Source: Seiridium cupressi (taxonomy: Eukaryota; Ascomycota; Sordariomycetes; Amphisphaeriales; Sporocadaceae). From it: a stretch of DNA of 64,000 bases. The stretch spans positions 62,001 through 126,000 of the forward strand of contig JARVKI010000027.1 in the NCBI GenBank assembly GCA_036674765.1, read 5' to 3'. The position numbers and the translations under genes were made by a program. Shown here piece after piece: positions 1-12,277 of this stretch (positions within the stretch are counted from its first letter, which is position 1; each line of letters starts with the position of its first letter). The notes beneath the pieces are model-generated. The model did no database searches. It was not told where the DNA came from and saw nothing but the letters and a program-made list of their open reading frames with translations.

Positions 1-2651
1 TCCGACTCAAGAATCACTGGCGGGTACATATATGTATAGACTGCAGCAACCCGCTACTGAAAGACACATTTCTCCCAGCCGCACCAGCCAAGAGCTCGTG
101 GTAACGGTAGACTTCGATCAATATTCATGCTAGCGCCAAGAGAAGCGGGACTGCCTGCTTCATCCAAACCCGGAAATGCCAATACAACTTATCGAATTGC
201 GTTTCGGATGGCTCTAAGCTTTCGTCTCAACCCTCAATTCTAGAATACTGTCGCCCTTATCTGAGTACATATGTTGGGGTAGATCCTTGACTGTGGAGAT
301 AAGGGAGACTACGAAGTCCCGAAATAGCGTGGCTTGATAGGAGGTCCGACACCGGTGTGATTTGACTTACTCATCTAACACAATTAGCAATCGAGCCAGT
401 CGCCAGTCGCCAGTGTTGGAAACCTCCAATTCTCATTCGGAGTTGGCCCGTGATGCTGATCAGCGGCATCCAGGGTTCCCCTTTCTGTGCCTATCTCAGT
501 CAATTTCACCTAGCAAAGATCGACTAGGGGTCCATCCATACCAGTTGAGAAGTCAAGGATCCGGGAGTGCCTAGCGGCAGGGCGTGCCGGAAGAGACAAC
601 TCAGATCTCAACACACTGACCACGGCACTGGGATCGTTGTTTCCGGAACCAGATCCATGAATCAGTCATGGTCGCGCTGCGTTGAACATGAGTCGATGGC
701 AGGCATGGTCACCAGGGCAATTTCTATCTGCTAGATGAAGAAAAAAAGAGAAAGATTGGAAGCCAACAGCCAGTCTCGCGACGCATGCAACCATCGTGGT
801 TCAAATGGGAGACACTCTTCACTTTACGCGCGAGGTGCTGTAGCACCATCCACTGCATTGTCACTGCATGTGCCAGTGCAGCCGGCAACGTGTCGTGGAG
901 TGGCACTGGCCACCGGCTTCCCGGAATACTCGGGTGCAGATAGCCACGGAGCGAGCTACTGCAGCCCGTCTCCAGCATAGTCCCCAGCGGACGAGGCGGT
1001 CGCATTCTGCGGCTGAGAGCACTCCACGCGAGCCGACGGCTTGAGTCGTGCATCCGCACTCAACGTCCAGAACCACACTGTCGTCCCACGAATCCAGCGT
1101 CAACTGGATGGCGATTTGCGCAAGCTAAGGTAGGAGAAACAATGAACAACAATCTGGGGAAGGGAGCAGCGAGCAAATTGGAGCATCGTTCACGTTGCAA
1201 TCTTTTGATCACCATGCTCTCCACCACTTACCTTCTCGTTACAGTAGTCAGCCCGCATGTGCAAGAAGATCATGCATGCTGGCATGATAAGACTTGATGA
1301 CAATTATGGTGCTCCCGTGATCATCTTTACACTTCTTTGCGCGTCTGGCAGCAGGCTGGAGCTGGGCGGATAAGTGATTAGTAGGCAACGGCACCTTGCA
1401 ATGCACTTACTCGAGCTCGTGATTGGGGCATGGCAAATTGGTTATGCATTTGAGTCGTGGTCAAGCTGGGGCCGGAGAGGCACGGAGAGGCAAAGGCGAA
1501 TGCAAGTCGGTTGGTCACAGCCTTGTCGGCAATAAAGTGAGCGGGCTGGTCAGCAATGCTTACGTCCGCCGTTCCGTCTCACTATATTGACCGGCACATG
1601 CAGAAAATCTGATCTTGTGCCTAACGCGATCACTTGGGAGGTGGGCTTGGAAATGAGCCGACGATCTGCGCTGCTCGAACGCTTTCCTTTTGCTGGATCT
1701 TGGGGAGTCTTCACCATGTCGGTGAGACAGACCGAGGCGGCACTGCACCATTCGCAACCATTGCATCCGCTGTGGCATGGACCCTGAATTTGGCCGTCTC
1801 AAAGTAGAAATTTGAGGGTCCACTGAGTCCAGCCCTGCATGTCTTGCCCCCACTAGAACCCAGCTTATCACTCCCCAACAACAACCGCCGAATCAAGCGA
1901 GCGTCCAGAAGCACGCTATCTCGTGCGTCTACAGGGGTCGACCTGGCCGCGGACGACCTGTATTTGGTGCGACTCCAGAAACGTTGCTCGATATGCAGCA
2001 AACCCGGGGCCAGAGTCCCTCATCCCGACAGGAGCATTGATCATTTTCCAAGGGTCCGATGGGTCCCAGGGGTCCTAGTCGGTCCCTAGAAGCCTCTCCT
2101 TGGGATTCCCCAGAAGTCCGCCTCGTTGCGCCATCCCTAATGGATTGCCAATCATGACTGGGATTGGCAAGCCCAGAGCCGGCCTCGCTCGTGCTGCTAT
2201 CAGTGCGTCGGCATGGCCTCTTATGGCCGCTCATGTCTGCCTCGAAGTCGGTGAGATTCGCTCCCCTGATTCTTCTTTCTCGATTCGTATTCCCTCCTCT
2301 TCCACGCCTCTGCCTTCCATCGCCTCGTATCGTGCTTTAAGGGATCCAATTGACTGGTTCCCATACCCATCCTTAAGCTTATAGACCTGCTCTTGAAGAC
2401 TATTTGTTGCTCCTTGCGCTCCTTGAGTCATTCACTGTCGTTCTGGAAGCGAGTACAGTCTTTTGCAAGGTGAGCTTGCCGTGATACGCTGGTTCCTGCT
2501 CTCCCCTTTCCCTAATGTACTTACATAAAATTTCACTGGACGCCCGTGCTAATACCTGCCTGTTTTCTAGTCCTGCATCGAACCTTTTGGACCCTGAAAG
2601 TAACCGTCTATACTATACATATTCCGATAGCGCCTTTTGCTGCTGAACACA
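1..2651. other. Gene-free stretch with probable calpain leader
   Basis: No reading frame here has codon structure, domain content or splice logic that I trust; the short frames on both strands overlap each other. The right end looks like a 5' untranslated region. A donor-like GTGAGC at 2470 and a TTTTCTAG acceptor ending at 2570, with a branch-site-like GCTAATAC near 2549, would make a 101 bp leader intron upstream of the calpain ATG. That intron is inference from motifs only. Confidence 0.4.
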
Positions 2652-5600
2652 ATGGCTCGATTACGATCTCGAAAAGAAGTTCCGGCCTACAGCTCCTCGG
2701 AGTCTGAGGAAGAACAACCACGCAGATCTACTAGGTCGGCTAGGTCAAAGAGATACTCGAAGTACTCCGAGTCAGATTCAGATTCAGAGGAAGAGCCTCG
2801 TAGATCCGCAAGGTCACACAGGTCCCGCAGGGACCTCGAGGCCTTTGGCTATAGCTCGTCCTCGGAGTCCGAAGACGACAGATCACGAAAGTCCAAATTG
2901 AACAATAATCAACCCCAGAAAAAGAAAAAGAAGAGAAAGCCCAGTCCCCAACGGAGCATCAACAAGATATGGCGACACTTTGCAGCTAAGAAGTTCACAA
3001 AGGCACTTGCCATTCTGCCTTTCGATCCCGTTCCCTTGCCGTCCAATCAAGACCGTCCGAACGAACTCCTGAACGCTGGCTACGAGCGGGCTGCTGAGGA
3101 ATGTCGACGGAAAGTCAAGAAGATCATCCAAGAATGCAAACGGGTTAACACGCGGTATAGAGATCCGGGTTGGGATATTGTGAGTACATGACCCATTTCC
3201 CCATAACTTTGCAGTTGACACGGAAGAACTGGGAAACTGACCAGTGTAGGACTGGGACCTGAAAATGGTCAAAGGCAACACCCTCAATTACCTGGGGTCC
3301 CACAAGTTTGACATCTATGGGCCCCGCCTCAGCTCTAGCACCGCTATACCCAAGTCTATCAAGCGGGTCCACGAGATCTACCAAAACCCGACTTTTATGG
3401 AGAACCTGGATGCAGGCGATGTGAAGCAGGGTAACCTTGGAGATTGCTGGTTAATCGCTAGTCTGAGTGCTCTGGCTAATGTTGAGGATGGTGTCAAGCG
3501 GATGTGCGTTGAATACGATACACGTAAGTTTCATACCACAATTCATGAGATGGTTCTTGTGTTCTAGAGCTGATCGCAATCGCAGGCATCGGTATCTATG
3601 GTTTCGTCTTTTTCCGCGATGGCGAGTGGGTATACTCAATTGTCGACGACAAGCTGTTTCTTACTTCGCCAAACTGGGATTCTGTAAGTTGGGGCGTACT
3701 TGTTCCCTCCAGTAGAGGCACCTGCTAATTATATCATGTTAAAGCCGAGTATGCAGCGCGATCTGTTGACACAGATTGACCGCGAAAGTGAGGATGCCGA
3801 GCAGACCTACCGCAAAACTTATCAAACAGGGTCCAAGGCACTCTTCTTTGGCTCGAACAAGGACCCCAATGAAACCTGGGTCGCTCTGATCGAGAAAGCC
3901 TTTGCTAAGGTGCATGGCGACTTTTCTTCGCTGATTGGTGGCTGGATCGGCGAAGGTTTAGAAGACCTTAGCGGTGGTGTTACTACTGAACTCCTTGGCA
4001 GCGATATCCTAGACCTGGATGGTTTCTGGGAGAATGAGGTGAGCAAGGTCAACCAGGAGTTCATGTTCGGTTGCTCAACCGGACTCCTGGATGGTGGCTA
4101 TGGTGAGCGGAATGGAATCCGCGAGGGACACGCTTACGTTGTGATGGTGAGTTTTGATTCCTCCGCAAACAAGCCATCGTCAATCTAATAGATCCAACAG
4201 GACGCAAAACAATTGAAGAATGGCGAGCGTCTTGTTAAGCTGCGAAACCCTTGGGGTAAGCTCAAGAAGGGCATCTGGGACGGCCCTTGGAGTGACGGAT
4301 CTAAGGAGTGGACCACCGCTGCCCAGGAAGAGCTCAATCATACGTTTGGAAATGATTCAGTCTTCTGGATCCGATACGAAGATCTGCTTCGCAAATTCCA
4401 GCACTTTGACCGTACGCGTCTATTCCGAGATGCAGATTGGAGGTGCTGCCAGCGCTGGATCGGAGTTGAGGTTCCCTGGAAGCCACAGTATAACGAGAAA
4501 TTCCACTTCACGCTGACCAAGGAGTCGCCCTTGGTCCTTGTACTCTCCCAGCTTGACAACAGGTACTACAAGGGTCTTCATGGCCAATACACCTTCCGGC
4601 TGCACTTCCGTATCCACGAGCAGGGTAAGCCGGGCGCGGAAGACTACATTGTACGTTCCCATGGAAACTACCTCATGGATCGCTCCGTGTCGATTGAACT
4701 GCCTTGTATGGAGCCTGGCAATTACTCTGTGTTCGTCAGCGTGGTTGGCGAGCGAGACACGGATTTCTCCACTATTGAGGACGTTGTCAAACGTGAATGC
4801 AAGAAGCGACAAGATCATGATAAGCTTGCGTCTGTCGGCTATGCTTATGACCTAGCCCATGCCAAGGGCGTTGCGCACCTCGAGCAAGTCGCCAAGCTCC
4901 GCAAGCAGTCTGACGCAAAGAAGGCGAGCACTTCTCGTCAAGCTGAGCGCCGCAAGCTGTGGGAGAAGCGCCACTTGAACCGCGAGACCACTAAGAAGCA
5001 GCAGAAGAAGAACCAGGCCAAGCGTGACCGCAACCGCGAAGTTCGCGAGGCCGAGCGTAAGAAGAAGGAGGATGCGGAGGCGGCTGAACGCAAGGTGAAG
5101 GAAGAGACCGAGGAAGCCGCCCGCAAGAAGAAAGAGGAAGCCGAGGCAGCCGAGCGTAAAGCTAGAGAAGAGGCTGAAGAAGTCGAGCGCAAGAAGAAGG
5201 AGGCTGAGAAGCCTAAGGATAATATCAGCCAGACCGACAAGGCAGACTCGCCCGAGAAGAGCGAGGAGTCGGCTGCGAAGTCTGAAACTGACAAGAATAA
5301 CGACTTGAAGGAGGGCACGGCGGAGAAGGCCGAAGACAAGAAGGCCGAGGAGAAGGCGGTTGAGTCTGAAGCCAAATCCTCATCGCCGCCGCCTCCTACG
5401 GCAGAGTCCAAGCGAACAGATTACTCCTCAGACAATGACTCGTCCGACAGCCCAGTCGAGGACTGGGAGGACCTCTATAGTAGCGATGACATGTCGAGGA
5501 AGCCTCGCATGGCACCGCCACCTCCCCCTCCTGCCAATAACGACAAGACTGTCGAGACCGACGAAGAAGCTGGACTGCCAGACCCTTGGAATGCCATCTG

Positions 5601-6024
5601 CATAGTTGGCTTCCGTGTCTACTCTAAAGACGAGAACCTGGATCTTCGCGTCGTCATCGAGGGCGGTGAGCTCGCCGAAGGTGGCATGGGTGAGAAAGGC
5701 GCCCAGGACATTGACAATGCTCAAATGAACGGTGCTGGTGAGCGCGAGAAGACCCTTGACACCGAAAAGGTCAAGGATGAGGTTGAGATTGTCCATGGTG
5801 AGGCTATCGTCAAGCCAAAGATTCATCCCAACGACGAAAAGAAGAAGAACCGGCCCATCGAGACGCCGGAAATAAAGGTTGAGGAGGTCAAGGCTGACGA
5901 ACAAAACGATGTTCAAGACGATGACAACCACTCAGTCAGCTCTATGGACTCTACGCCATTACCGACTCCCGGGGAAGAGTTTGATGATCCATCGGATAAT
6001 TGTACACCTCAAAGGGCCAGCTAG
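2652..6024 (+). CDS. Calpain-family cysteine protease (C2), 1041 aa
   Basis: Intracellular calcium-type papain-fold protease. Exons are 2652-3179, 3250-3523, 3586-3683, 3745-4146 and 4201-6024; all phases agree. The catalytic Cys lies in a QGNLGDCWLIA motif at about residue 242, the His in EGHAYVV at about 429 and the Asn in KLRNPWGK at about 450, so the full triad is present. A C2-like beta domain follows (about 480-640). The first 120 residues are rich in Ser, Glu, Arg and Lys. The last 350 residues are highly charged, with a KKEEAEAAERK-type helical repeat at about 715-770. The start is the first ATG of the frame. Such calpains in moulds include PalB/Rim13 of pH signalling, but this one has no visible MIT domain, so I do not call it PalB. 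Substrate unknown. Confidence 0.9.
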
Positions 6025-6167
6025 AAGGCACGGCCAGATTGAATTTTGTCAGCTTCACTTCTCATCTTTCGAGCGATTGTTTTGACATAGCAAAGCGTGG
6101 AAGAATGATAGATCAGCTCGTTAGATCGTGTCTTTGCTTGTTATTTTATCTGGTTATATTTACGGGG

Positions 6168-6222
6168 CATTTTCAAGTCATTTTCAGCTCATTTCCAGGT
6201 CATTTCCAGGTCGTTTTTAGTG
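6168..6222 (+). repeat. 11-bp tandem repeat, about five copies
   Basis: Four consecutive 11-base units start at 6168, 6179, 6190 and 6201; the third and fourth (catttccaggt) are identical and the first two differ at a few bases. A fifth, more diverged unit starts at 6212. It lies about 145 bp after the calpain stop codon, so it may be transcribed in the 3' untranslated region. Confidence 0.75.
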
Positions 6223-6578
6223 GGTTACGCTTTACTTAGGATTCGGATATACCTCTCATTTGGATAGCACACGCAAGGAAGCTGGTGCGCTTCCGTATTT
6301 ATACGGCTCGTTACATTTAAGAATGATAAGACACGTAACAATACGATAATTCCCACCCCATGTTTGCAAGAGTTTCCTTTCACCAGTAGCATTTACTGAG
6401 ACCAAGCAACTCCGTGAAATTCGATTATTCTAGTTGTTCTTTGCCTAGACATGTGAAATCAAACCATATCGCTTGTAGCAACACGCATGTTCTTGGGTGT
6501 GAATCGAAATGACCTGTAAATGGTTTTCTATATTTCGTCTTATGTATCGCGCTTTTTATATGAAACAAAATTCCAAGA

Positions 6579-7359
6579 TCATTGATATCCACTCAGGATG
6601 TCGTCCTCCACATTCCTGTTCTTAATGAAATGCAGGAATTCCTTGTCTGATTTCCACTTAGTAAATTTCCATTTCCTAGGTCACCAAACTGAGATGATAA
6701 CTTACAAGTAATTTTTCCCTTTCCATCAACATTATTGACCAGCTGATCAATCTCGGCATCGGTTACCGGCTCCGCAAGCCCGTCCAGAAGCTGCCGGAAT
6801 TGGCTCTGTGTGATGGAGCCGTTTAGCGACGGCTCGTATTGCTTCCACGCCTTGGCATAGCCGGCATCCTCTTCTTGGGGTGGGTACGGCTGGCCCGTCA
6901 TCATGGTGATGAATTCTGTTAGACGTTAGAACATCTAATCCTCCAAAGGGCAAGGAAGATCGAGCAGCTGACCGTTGAAGTTGATGGTTCCATCTCCGTC
7001 AAGATCTACCTCCTTGATGATCTTCTTGACCTCCTCGTCCGTCGGCGGCTGGCCGGGACTCTGGGACATGACCTTGGCGAACTCCTCCACTGTGATGCTG
7101 CCTTGTCTTGATATCAGCACCATTTCCCCGGAACTACTGCCTATGCTCTTGTAAAGCGCGGGCTCTCACCATCTTTATCGGGATCCTGTGTTGAGATTAA
7201 TACGGGATGGCGCAGCATGTCCGGGAGTACTTACATAAGAGTCAAAAAGGTCTTTGAAGACTTGAATCTCCTCGGCAGACAATGTTCTTGCCTATGGACA
7301 TCCAGTCAGCATTGCGCGAGCCCTCATATTCCGTGTTCATGGACATCGCGACCCACCAT
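6579..7359 (-). CDS. Calmodulin-like EF-hand protein, 160 aa
   Basis: Calcium-sensor protein of the calmodulin/troponin C family. Exons on the minus strand are 7357-7359, 7235-7291, 7170-7185, 6973-7101, 6706-6915 and 6579-6646, 483 nt in all with consistent phases. The start codon stands alone in exon 1 and exon 3 is only 16 nt. Loop 1 (DPDKDGSITVEEF) and loop 2 (DLDGDGTINFNEF) have all expected calcium ligands. Loop 3 (EPSLNGSITQSQF) has lost the acidic first positions and loop 4 (NVDGKGKITYKEF) is partly degenerate, so only two sites probably bind calcium. Canonical calmodulin is 149 aa with four good loops, so this is a divergent relative and not the essential calmodulin. Confidence 0.85.
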
Positions 7360-8308
7360 CTTGACTATCGGGGAGGGGTTGAGTTCTAATTGCTTTTTTT
7401 TTTTTGGTGAGATTCGACGGGATTCTGATCAATTATAACCCACAAGAAATAGCGAAAGAACAAGAAAAGTTGACAGGATTCCGAGTCAGACAGCACTGAG
7501 GACCTTTTAATCTAGTTTAGCTGTTCCTGGAGGGCTGAAACGTCCAGCTTCCGAGCAGAGTGCTTGATCAACGCGAGGGATGTCACGGACCCGCATTCCC
7601 AGCACGAGCCCGGCCATCTCCACCTCCGCTCATCGGAAAAACAAAACAAAAGGACGGCATGCACTTTGGGCGGTAAAGAACAGGCTAGAACTGTCGCCGG
7701 TGCCATTAGCCGTGCGTAGTATACGCGCATTATCTCCAACAAGCTTTCGCCCATGACTTGATTACGCGGCGGCGGTGAGTAAGTAGCGAAGATTGAGGCA
7801 ATGTTCTTTTTGGGGGCAGCGCAAGCTGATTTTGCATGTATCAATGTTGACCGACAAGGAGTTTCCAGCCTCTGAGAAAATCTAACCTGTTATAATCAGC
7901 TGAGTGGTTGAGCAATAGTAGGTTGCGCGCGTCTGGGATGTCTTGAATGAAAGTCAATTGAGTGGTATGGTGAACTCGATTATTGCAAGCGTTTCTAAGG
8001 TTTTCGCTACGAGCAGGTACGCCGGTGGTGCTAGAGAGCGTTTGAGACTACGCCAACTCCAGTGTCCCGCCACATGGCAGTCGCACAAGAACACGATTCA
8101 TGCAAATACTCTCTAAAGCACATACGTTTATGCTATTATGGCATTTCGAATTATGTCTCTTCTTGATTTGGGTCAGGTGTCTATCTGTATACATGCGTGC
8201 AAATGCCCAATGTTAACGCCGATACGATGCAATGCAATGCAACATTATTTTGCCTCTAATCTGTGCCCGTCCCCATGCTCATCATCCGTTTCAGTGGAAA
8301 CGACAATC
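7360..8308. other. Intergenic, no gene seen
   Basis: About 0.95 kb between the EF-hand gene start and the end of the NIS1-like gene. A poly-T run lies near 7391-7402. A 110-codon minus-strand frame at 7512-7844 has no domain and no neighbouring exon that fits. Confidence 0.4.
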
Positions 8309-8890
8309 TTAGGCGGCCGTGATGGTGATGTTGGAAGAGAAAGCGTGGACGTCGAACAAGCCAGATGCCTAAGAGAAATGTTAGCACGGTCCGTTGATAG
8401 CAAACCATCGCGATGAACTTACGCCGACCAGGTAAGGAATGGCTGCAACAAGCTGGTAGTCTCCAGCAGAGAGTGTGTCGGGAATCGTCACATCGACTGT
8501 GAAGCTGTTCAACGGAACGCTGTCGGGGCTACGAAAACATGTCAGTAACTGGTACTTCCAACTGAACGCGGTGTTGGCTTACTAGATAGCAGTGAAGTTG
8601 ATCTGTGTTCCGACGCAGATATCCTCTCCGCAATCCCAGGTGGAAGGCTTGAGGCCCCAGGTGATCTAATTAATCAGATTAGTAAATCTTGATCATGACT
8701 GACTCTGTTACAACAACGTGGTGCATACCGAATAGTCGACATAGTTCTGCACGTAGATCGATGTGTCGAGTGTCGCTGTGACCTGACTACCAGCTACTGC
8801 GGTCTCAGGAGCTGACATGTTGTAGATGTAGGCGGATGCCGAGGGGATGGCGGCAAGCGCAGCGCCGGTGAGGGTCTTGAAGGAAACCAT
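8309..8890 (-). CDS. NIS1-like small secreted protein, 136 aa
   Basis: Exons on the minus strand are 8729-8890, 8583-8665, 8423-8528 and 8309-8368, with agreeing phases and 137 codons in total. The N-terminus has a clear signal peptide: Lys near the start, a hydrophobic Ala-rich core, and a likely cleavage after the SASA at residues 17-20. The mature protein starts with YIYNMSAPET, carries two cysteines close together (WDCGEDIC) and ends with an LVAAIPYLVG stretch and a short Ser/Thr/Ala tail. This layout matches the NIS1 family of secreted fungal proteins, first described in Colletotrichum as a necrosis-inducing effector and later reported to blunt plant immune kinases. The family call is from memory of the motif pattern. 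Secretion is well supported; the role in this organism is inference. Confidence 0.75.
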
Positions 8891-9961
8891 GATTTCTGAC
8901 TTTGTTGATGGTTGTGGTGGTTGTTGTTGCTTGTTTGTTAAAACGAAAGACAGTTACAATTAACAGGAGTAGTATTTTATACCAAATGTATTATATTAGT
9001 GTGATGATGCGAAAAAGCTCAATCACATCCGAGGGAGGGACCATATTTAAGTATGTACGACCTTTTCTCCTCGTAGGACCCTTAACTAAAAGTTATTTCA
9101 TCATCACACAGTAGTCCTTGACATGGCAATTAACGTTGCATGACACAGAATAGTGAATACGAGATTTTAGTCCAAGGCTCTGAGGTCATCGGGTGCCCAC
9201 TAATTAACAACGAATCTACCAGTTCTTGCATGGGTCTGAGCGGCCTCATAGGCCCGCAACTTCCGGCAGGCGCTGGTGCAGTTCGTGTTGCGCCTCAAGC
9301 GAGAGGCAGAACCCTGCCACAAAAAGAAAACTCCTGGAGAACCGGCTGCTGGTGGTAAGCCCGCAAAAAAACTTGTGTGTACGCCCTCGTGACGCATAGG
9401 AAACAAGCGCTGAGGTGATCAAGATGGCGGAAACGCAGGTGGCTCGTTGGGCACTGCAATATCCCGAAGTCCCTGCATTCCCCGCACATTTGGCCAGGAA
9501 TAGGTGCCGACGACGCGCTAGCAGGCCTCTATAATACGGGACGACTTAGCGCCCGACTGGCGAAACTGCCCTGTAGAGGTACTTTAGTTCGGCCGCCTCA
9601 GCCATTTCTCAGCCCTGAGAGCAGGGCTTAGTGGAGGGGGAAAGGCATTGGCTGTCGGGAGCCGTAAAGCTGAGCGCGGCGGCCTCTTGCCGATTGTACA
9701 ACGTTACTGCTCCTAGGGCTTCTTAATGACGGGCTGTATAAGCTTATATACAGACACGGAGCTAAACACAACACGTGGTGGGGTTGAAGGCTTAATTCTC
9801 GTACGGTAGGACCACATATGCTGGGGCTGTGCCACGACATCGGAGTCTAGGTTCGGACTCGGACGGATCGTACGGGCGTGAATCACAGACCTCTATCTTT
9901 ACAGTAGGTTGAGTAATCTCGGAAGTTCATGGATTTGCTTTAGTGTAACAGTCTGAAGTGA
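8891..9961. other. Intergenic, no gene seen
   Basis: About 1.1 kb holding the upstream region of the NIS1-like gene (a GTT/GTG-rich leader just before its ATG) and the downstream flank of the transporter. Short frames on both strands have no recognisable content. Confidence 0.4.
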
Positions 9962-11503
9962 CTACGTCTTATCCGCGACTACCTTCTCGCCATCCACCAT
10001 CAAGCTGTCCCGCCCTACTATCCGTCTCTTGTCCTCCCTTCGACTCAAATATGATAGGCCGCCTGTCCAGATTGCCAATGCGATCGAACAAGCTATCATA
10101 GCCCACATACCTCGCTATAAATGACAATGTTAGCAATGCTCTAGGCAGGTTTCGAGATATCGGAGTATCGCTTACACTAAACCACGGCGCCATCGACGCT
10201 CCATAGAAAATGAGCGACCACCACGCATTGACAGCATTTGAGCCCAAATTCATACCAGCGAGAACGACCGCCCTGTACATTGGATCCTCGTATCTCATTG
10301 CATCGTTGCACCACGCAAAGAAGGTTGCTTGGCATGCGTATACCGCCCCAGCCCAGTAATAAGCTCCAAACACGACGGAAGTCGATGCCGGATTTGTCGG
10401 ATCTTTAGAAGCTGACAGAATCATGGCTGATGTTACAATACCGGTGACACCAATGAAATAACCGACCAGGTACCGCTTCCCATTAAGGAAATCTGTCAGG
10501 GTAGCCCAGAAGAGAGTCGACACAATACCAACAGCAGGAACACCCGTGGGATAATTGTTCAGCTGCGACACCGTATACTTGATGGTAGGATGGCTCTTCA
10601 AATACAACGACAGTAGGGAGTTCGAGGAGAAGGACTCCGTCTCACCCGCAATGATCCAGAGCCCAACGAAGCCCCACCAGTACCACGATGTGAGCACCTT
10701 CTTTAGGAAACTCCAAGTAATCGGCGACTTCTCCTCTGCCAAAGGTACTCGGGAGAGTGCTATCTCTTTCTCGGAGTCGGTTAGGTAGAATGCCGTCGTG
10801 GTTTGTGGCGTATCAGGGAAGAAAATGAAGCCGTAGATTGCCACGGGAACAGTGATGAGTCCGTCAATGATGAAGAGCCACCGCCAGCCTGTCAGTCCAT
10901 TCTTGTTATGCAGCGAAGAATGAATACCGGTTTGGATGAAGCCGCCGATCATGGTGCCGGCAAGACCCGAAGCAGTGAAAATTCCACTTCGCTTACCAAG
11001 CTCGCGCTCTGTGTACCATGAACCTAAGATGTAATGGGTGCCGATGAACGTGGTCGCTTCGGCGATGCCCTGGAAGAATCGGATGGCCATGATCGACCCT
11101 GGGTTGTGCACCGAAGCCGTCACCATTGTGAGTCCAGCCCATATCAACATCATGGACGGAAAGAAATATCGTGGTTTGACATAATGAAGTGACAGGTTTG
11201 CTGGGATCTGGCCGATCACATAGCCAACCGTAAAGCATGTGTTGATCTGGTTGTACTGGTCTCCAACGAAGCCCAGATCCTCTTTCATCCCCGAGACATA
11301 GGCATTGGCAAGATTTGACCGATCGAGCTTGATATACTGGTAAGAACTTATACTCAACAATCCAACGAGGTACTTACGTAGTTTGTGAAATAACTCAAGC
11401 AGCAGAACGTCAGGATGAAGAAATCGATCTTCTGAACGAGCTTCCGCTCACCAGGCTGGTATTCCGTACGGAAGTATTCGTGTAGCCGCGATTGGAAACC
11501 CAT
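9962..11503 (-). CDS. MFS transporter, anion:cation symporter (Dal5-like), about 476 aa
   Basis: Twelve-helix plasma membrane importer of the allantoate/pantothenate/amide branch of the major facilitator superfamily. Exons on the minus strand are 11378-11503, 10176-11327 and 9962-10114. Exon 1 starts with MGFQSRLHEYF and ends in helix 1; exon 2 continues with LDRSNLANAYVSGMKEDL, the family signature after helix 1, then the GIAEATTF and FFPDTPQ segments. Exon 3 restores the last helix (GMWAMIACSIALAIW), which the unspliced frame lacks. The intron 1 acceptor is uncertain: an AAG site gives the family-like NYLDRSN, while a CAG nine bases earlier adds YIK. It is transcribed away from the amidase over a shared promoter, which suggests uptake of an amide or ureide that the amidase then cleaves. 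Confidence 0.88.
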
Positions 11504-12277
11504 CTTGATGAGCTTAGCTGCGCCAGATGCTGTATGCGCGGCGGTTTCAAAGCGCTGAAGTGGGAGTGAAGGACGTCTTCAAAACCGGGGCTCGCGATTA
11601 ATATGTTTCGAAGATCTCGCAGTACGATGTCCCTTGTTATCTCGGGATCTCCGTCTGTGAGCTGCCACGGACCCCCCGCTGCGAGATGCGTTCGGACTAT
11701 GGTCCGAGATAATGCACGGCAGTAGATGCTTGGCTCAACAACACAACAAGGAACCGACGCAGTGTCGGCTCTCGGTACTAATAAGACATGATAGAGACTC
11801 TTTTTGTCGGCAGGCAAACTTGCGGGCTCTCCCGGCAAACGGCTCCTGAACAGATAAAGAGCTCCTCCATGACATGAGGTCGATAGTGGAAGATAAGGTT
11901 CTGCACAGCGACTCCACTCTTGAATCCCCCGGCTCGCGACGGCGTCCCCACTACCCGCTGATCGGTCGAGACACAGCGCACCGAAAGCCACTCACTCTCC
12001 ATTGTCCAACCCCAGAACGCATCAGACATTTGTCAAGACGCTCGGTAATGGCAAAGCGGCGCGCCATATCCCCATCAGCTTGACGACGCCTGCTAGCTGC
12101 ATGCGGCTGCCACCATGCTTCGAACGTGTCTCTAGCGGCATCGGCCCAGTGCCGATGATGCCATCAATGCCCACCCCAGCCGCCATAATTGGCACCTAGC
12201 ATAAATAGTAATAAAAACAGAGATCGTCGCGAAGGGTGTAGTTCTTATAGAAACACTGTATCACATCCAGGGACACG
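11504..12277. promoter_or_regulatory. Divergent promoter with GATA sites between transporter and amidase
   Basis: 774 bp between the two divergent start codons. It holds four WGATAR/YTATCW-type elements: TTATCT at 11637-11642, AGATAA at 11707-11712, AGATAA at 11852-11857 and AGATAA at 11891-11896. This is the recognition sequence of AreA/Nit2 GATA factors, which switch on nitrogen-source genes when ammonium or glutamine is scarce. A TATA-like ATAAATA near 12203 sits about 75 bp before the amidase ATG. Binding is inferred from motif and context. Confidence 0.5.

Noticed and set aside
7512..7844. 110-codon minus-strand frame
   Set aside because: No recognisable content, poor start context and no splice partner.
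11410..11991. 193-codon minus-strand frame over the transporter start and promoter
   Set aside because: Overlaps exon 1 of the transporter in another frame and has no domain.
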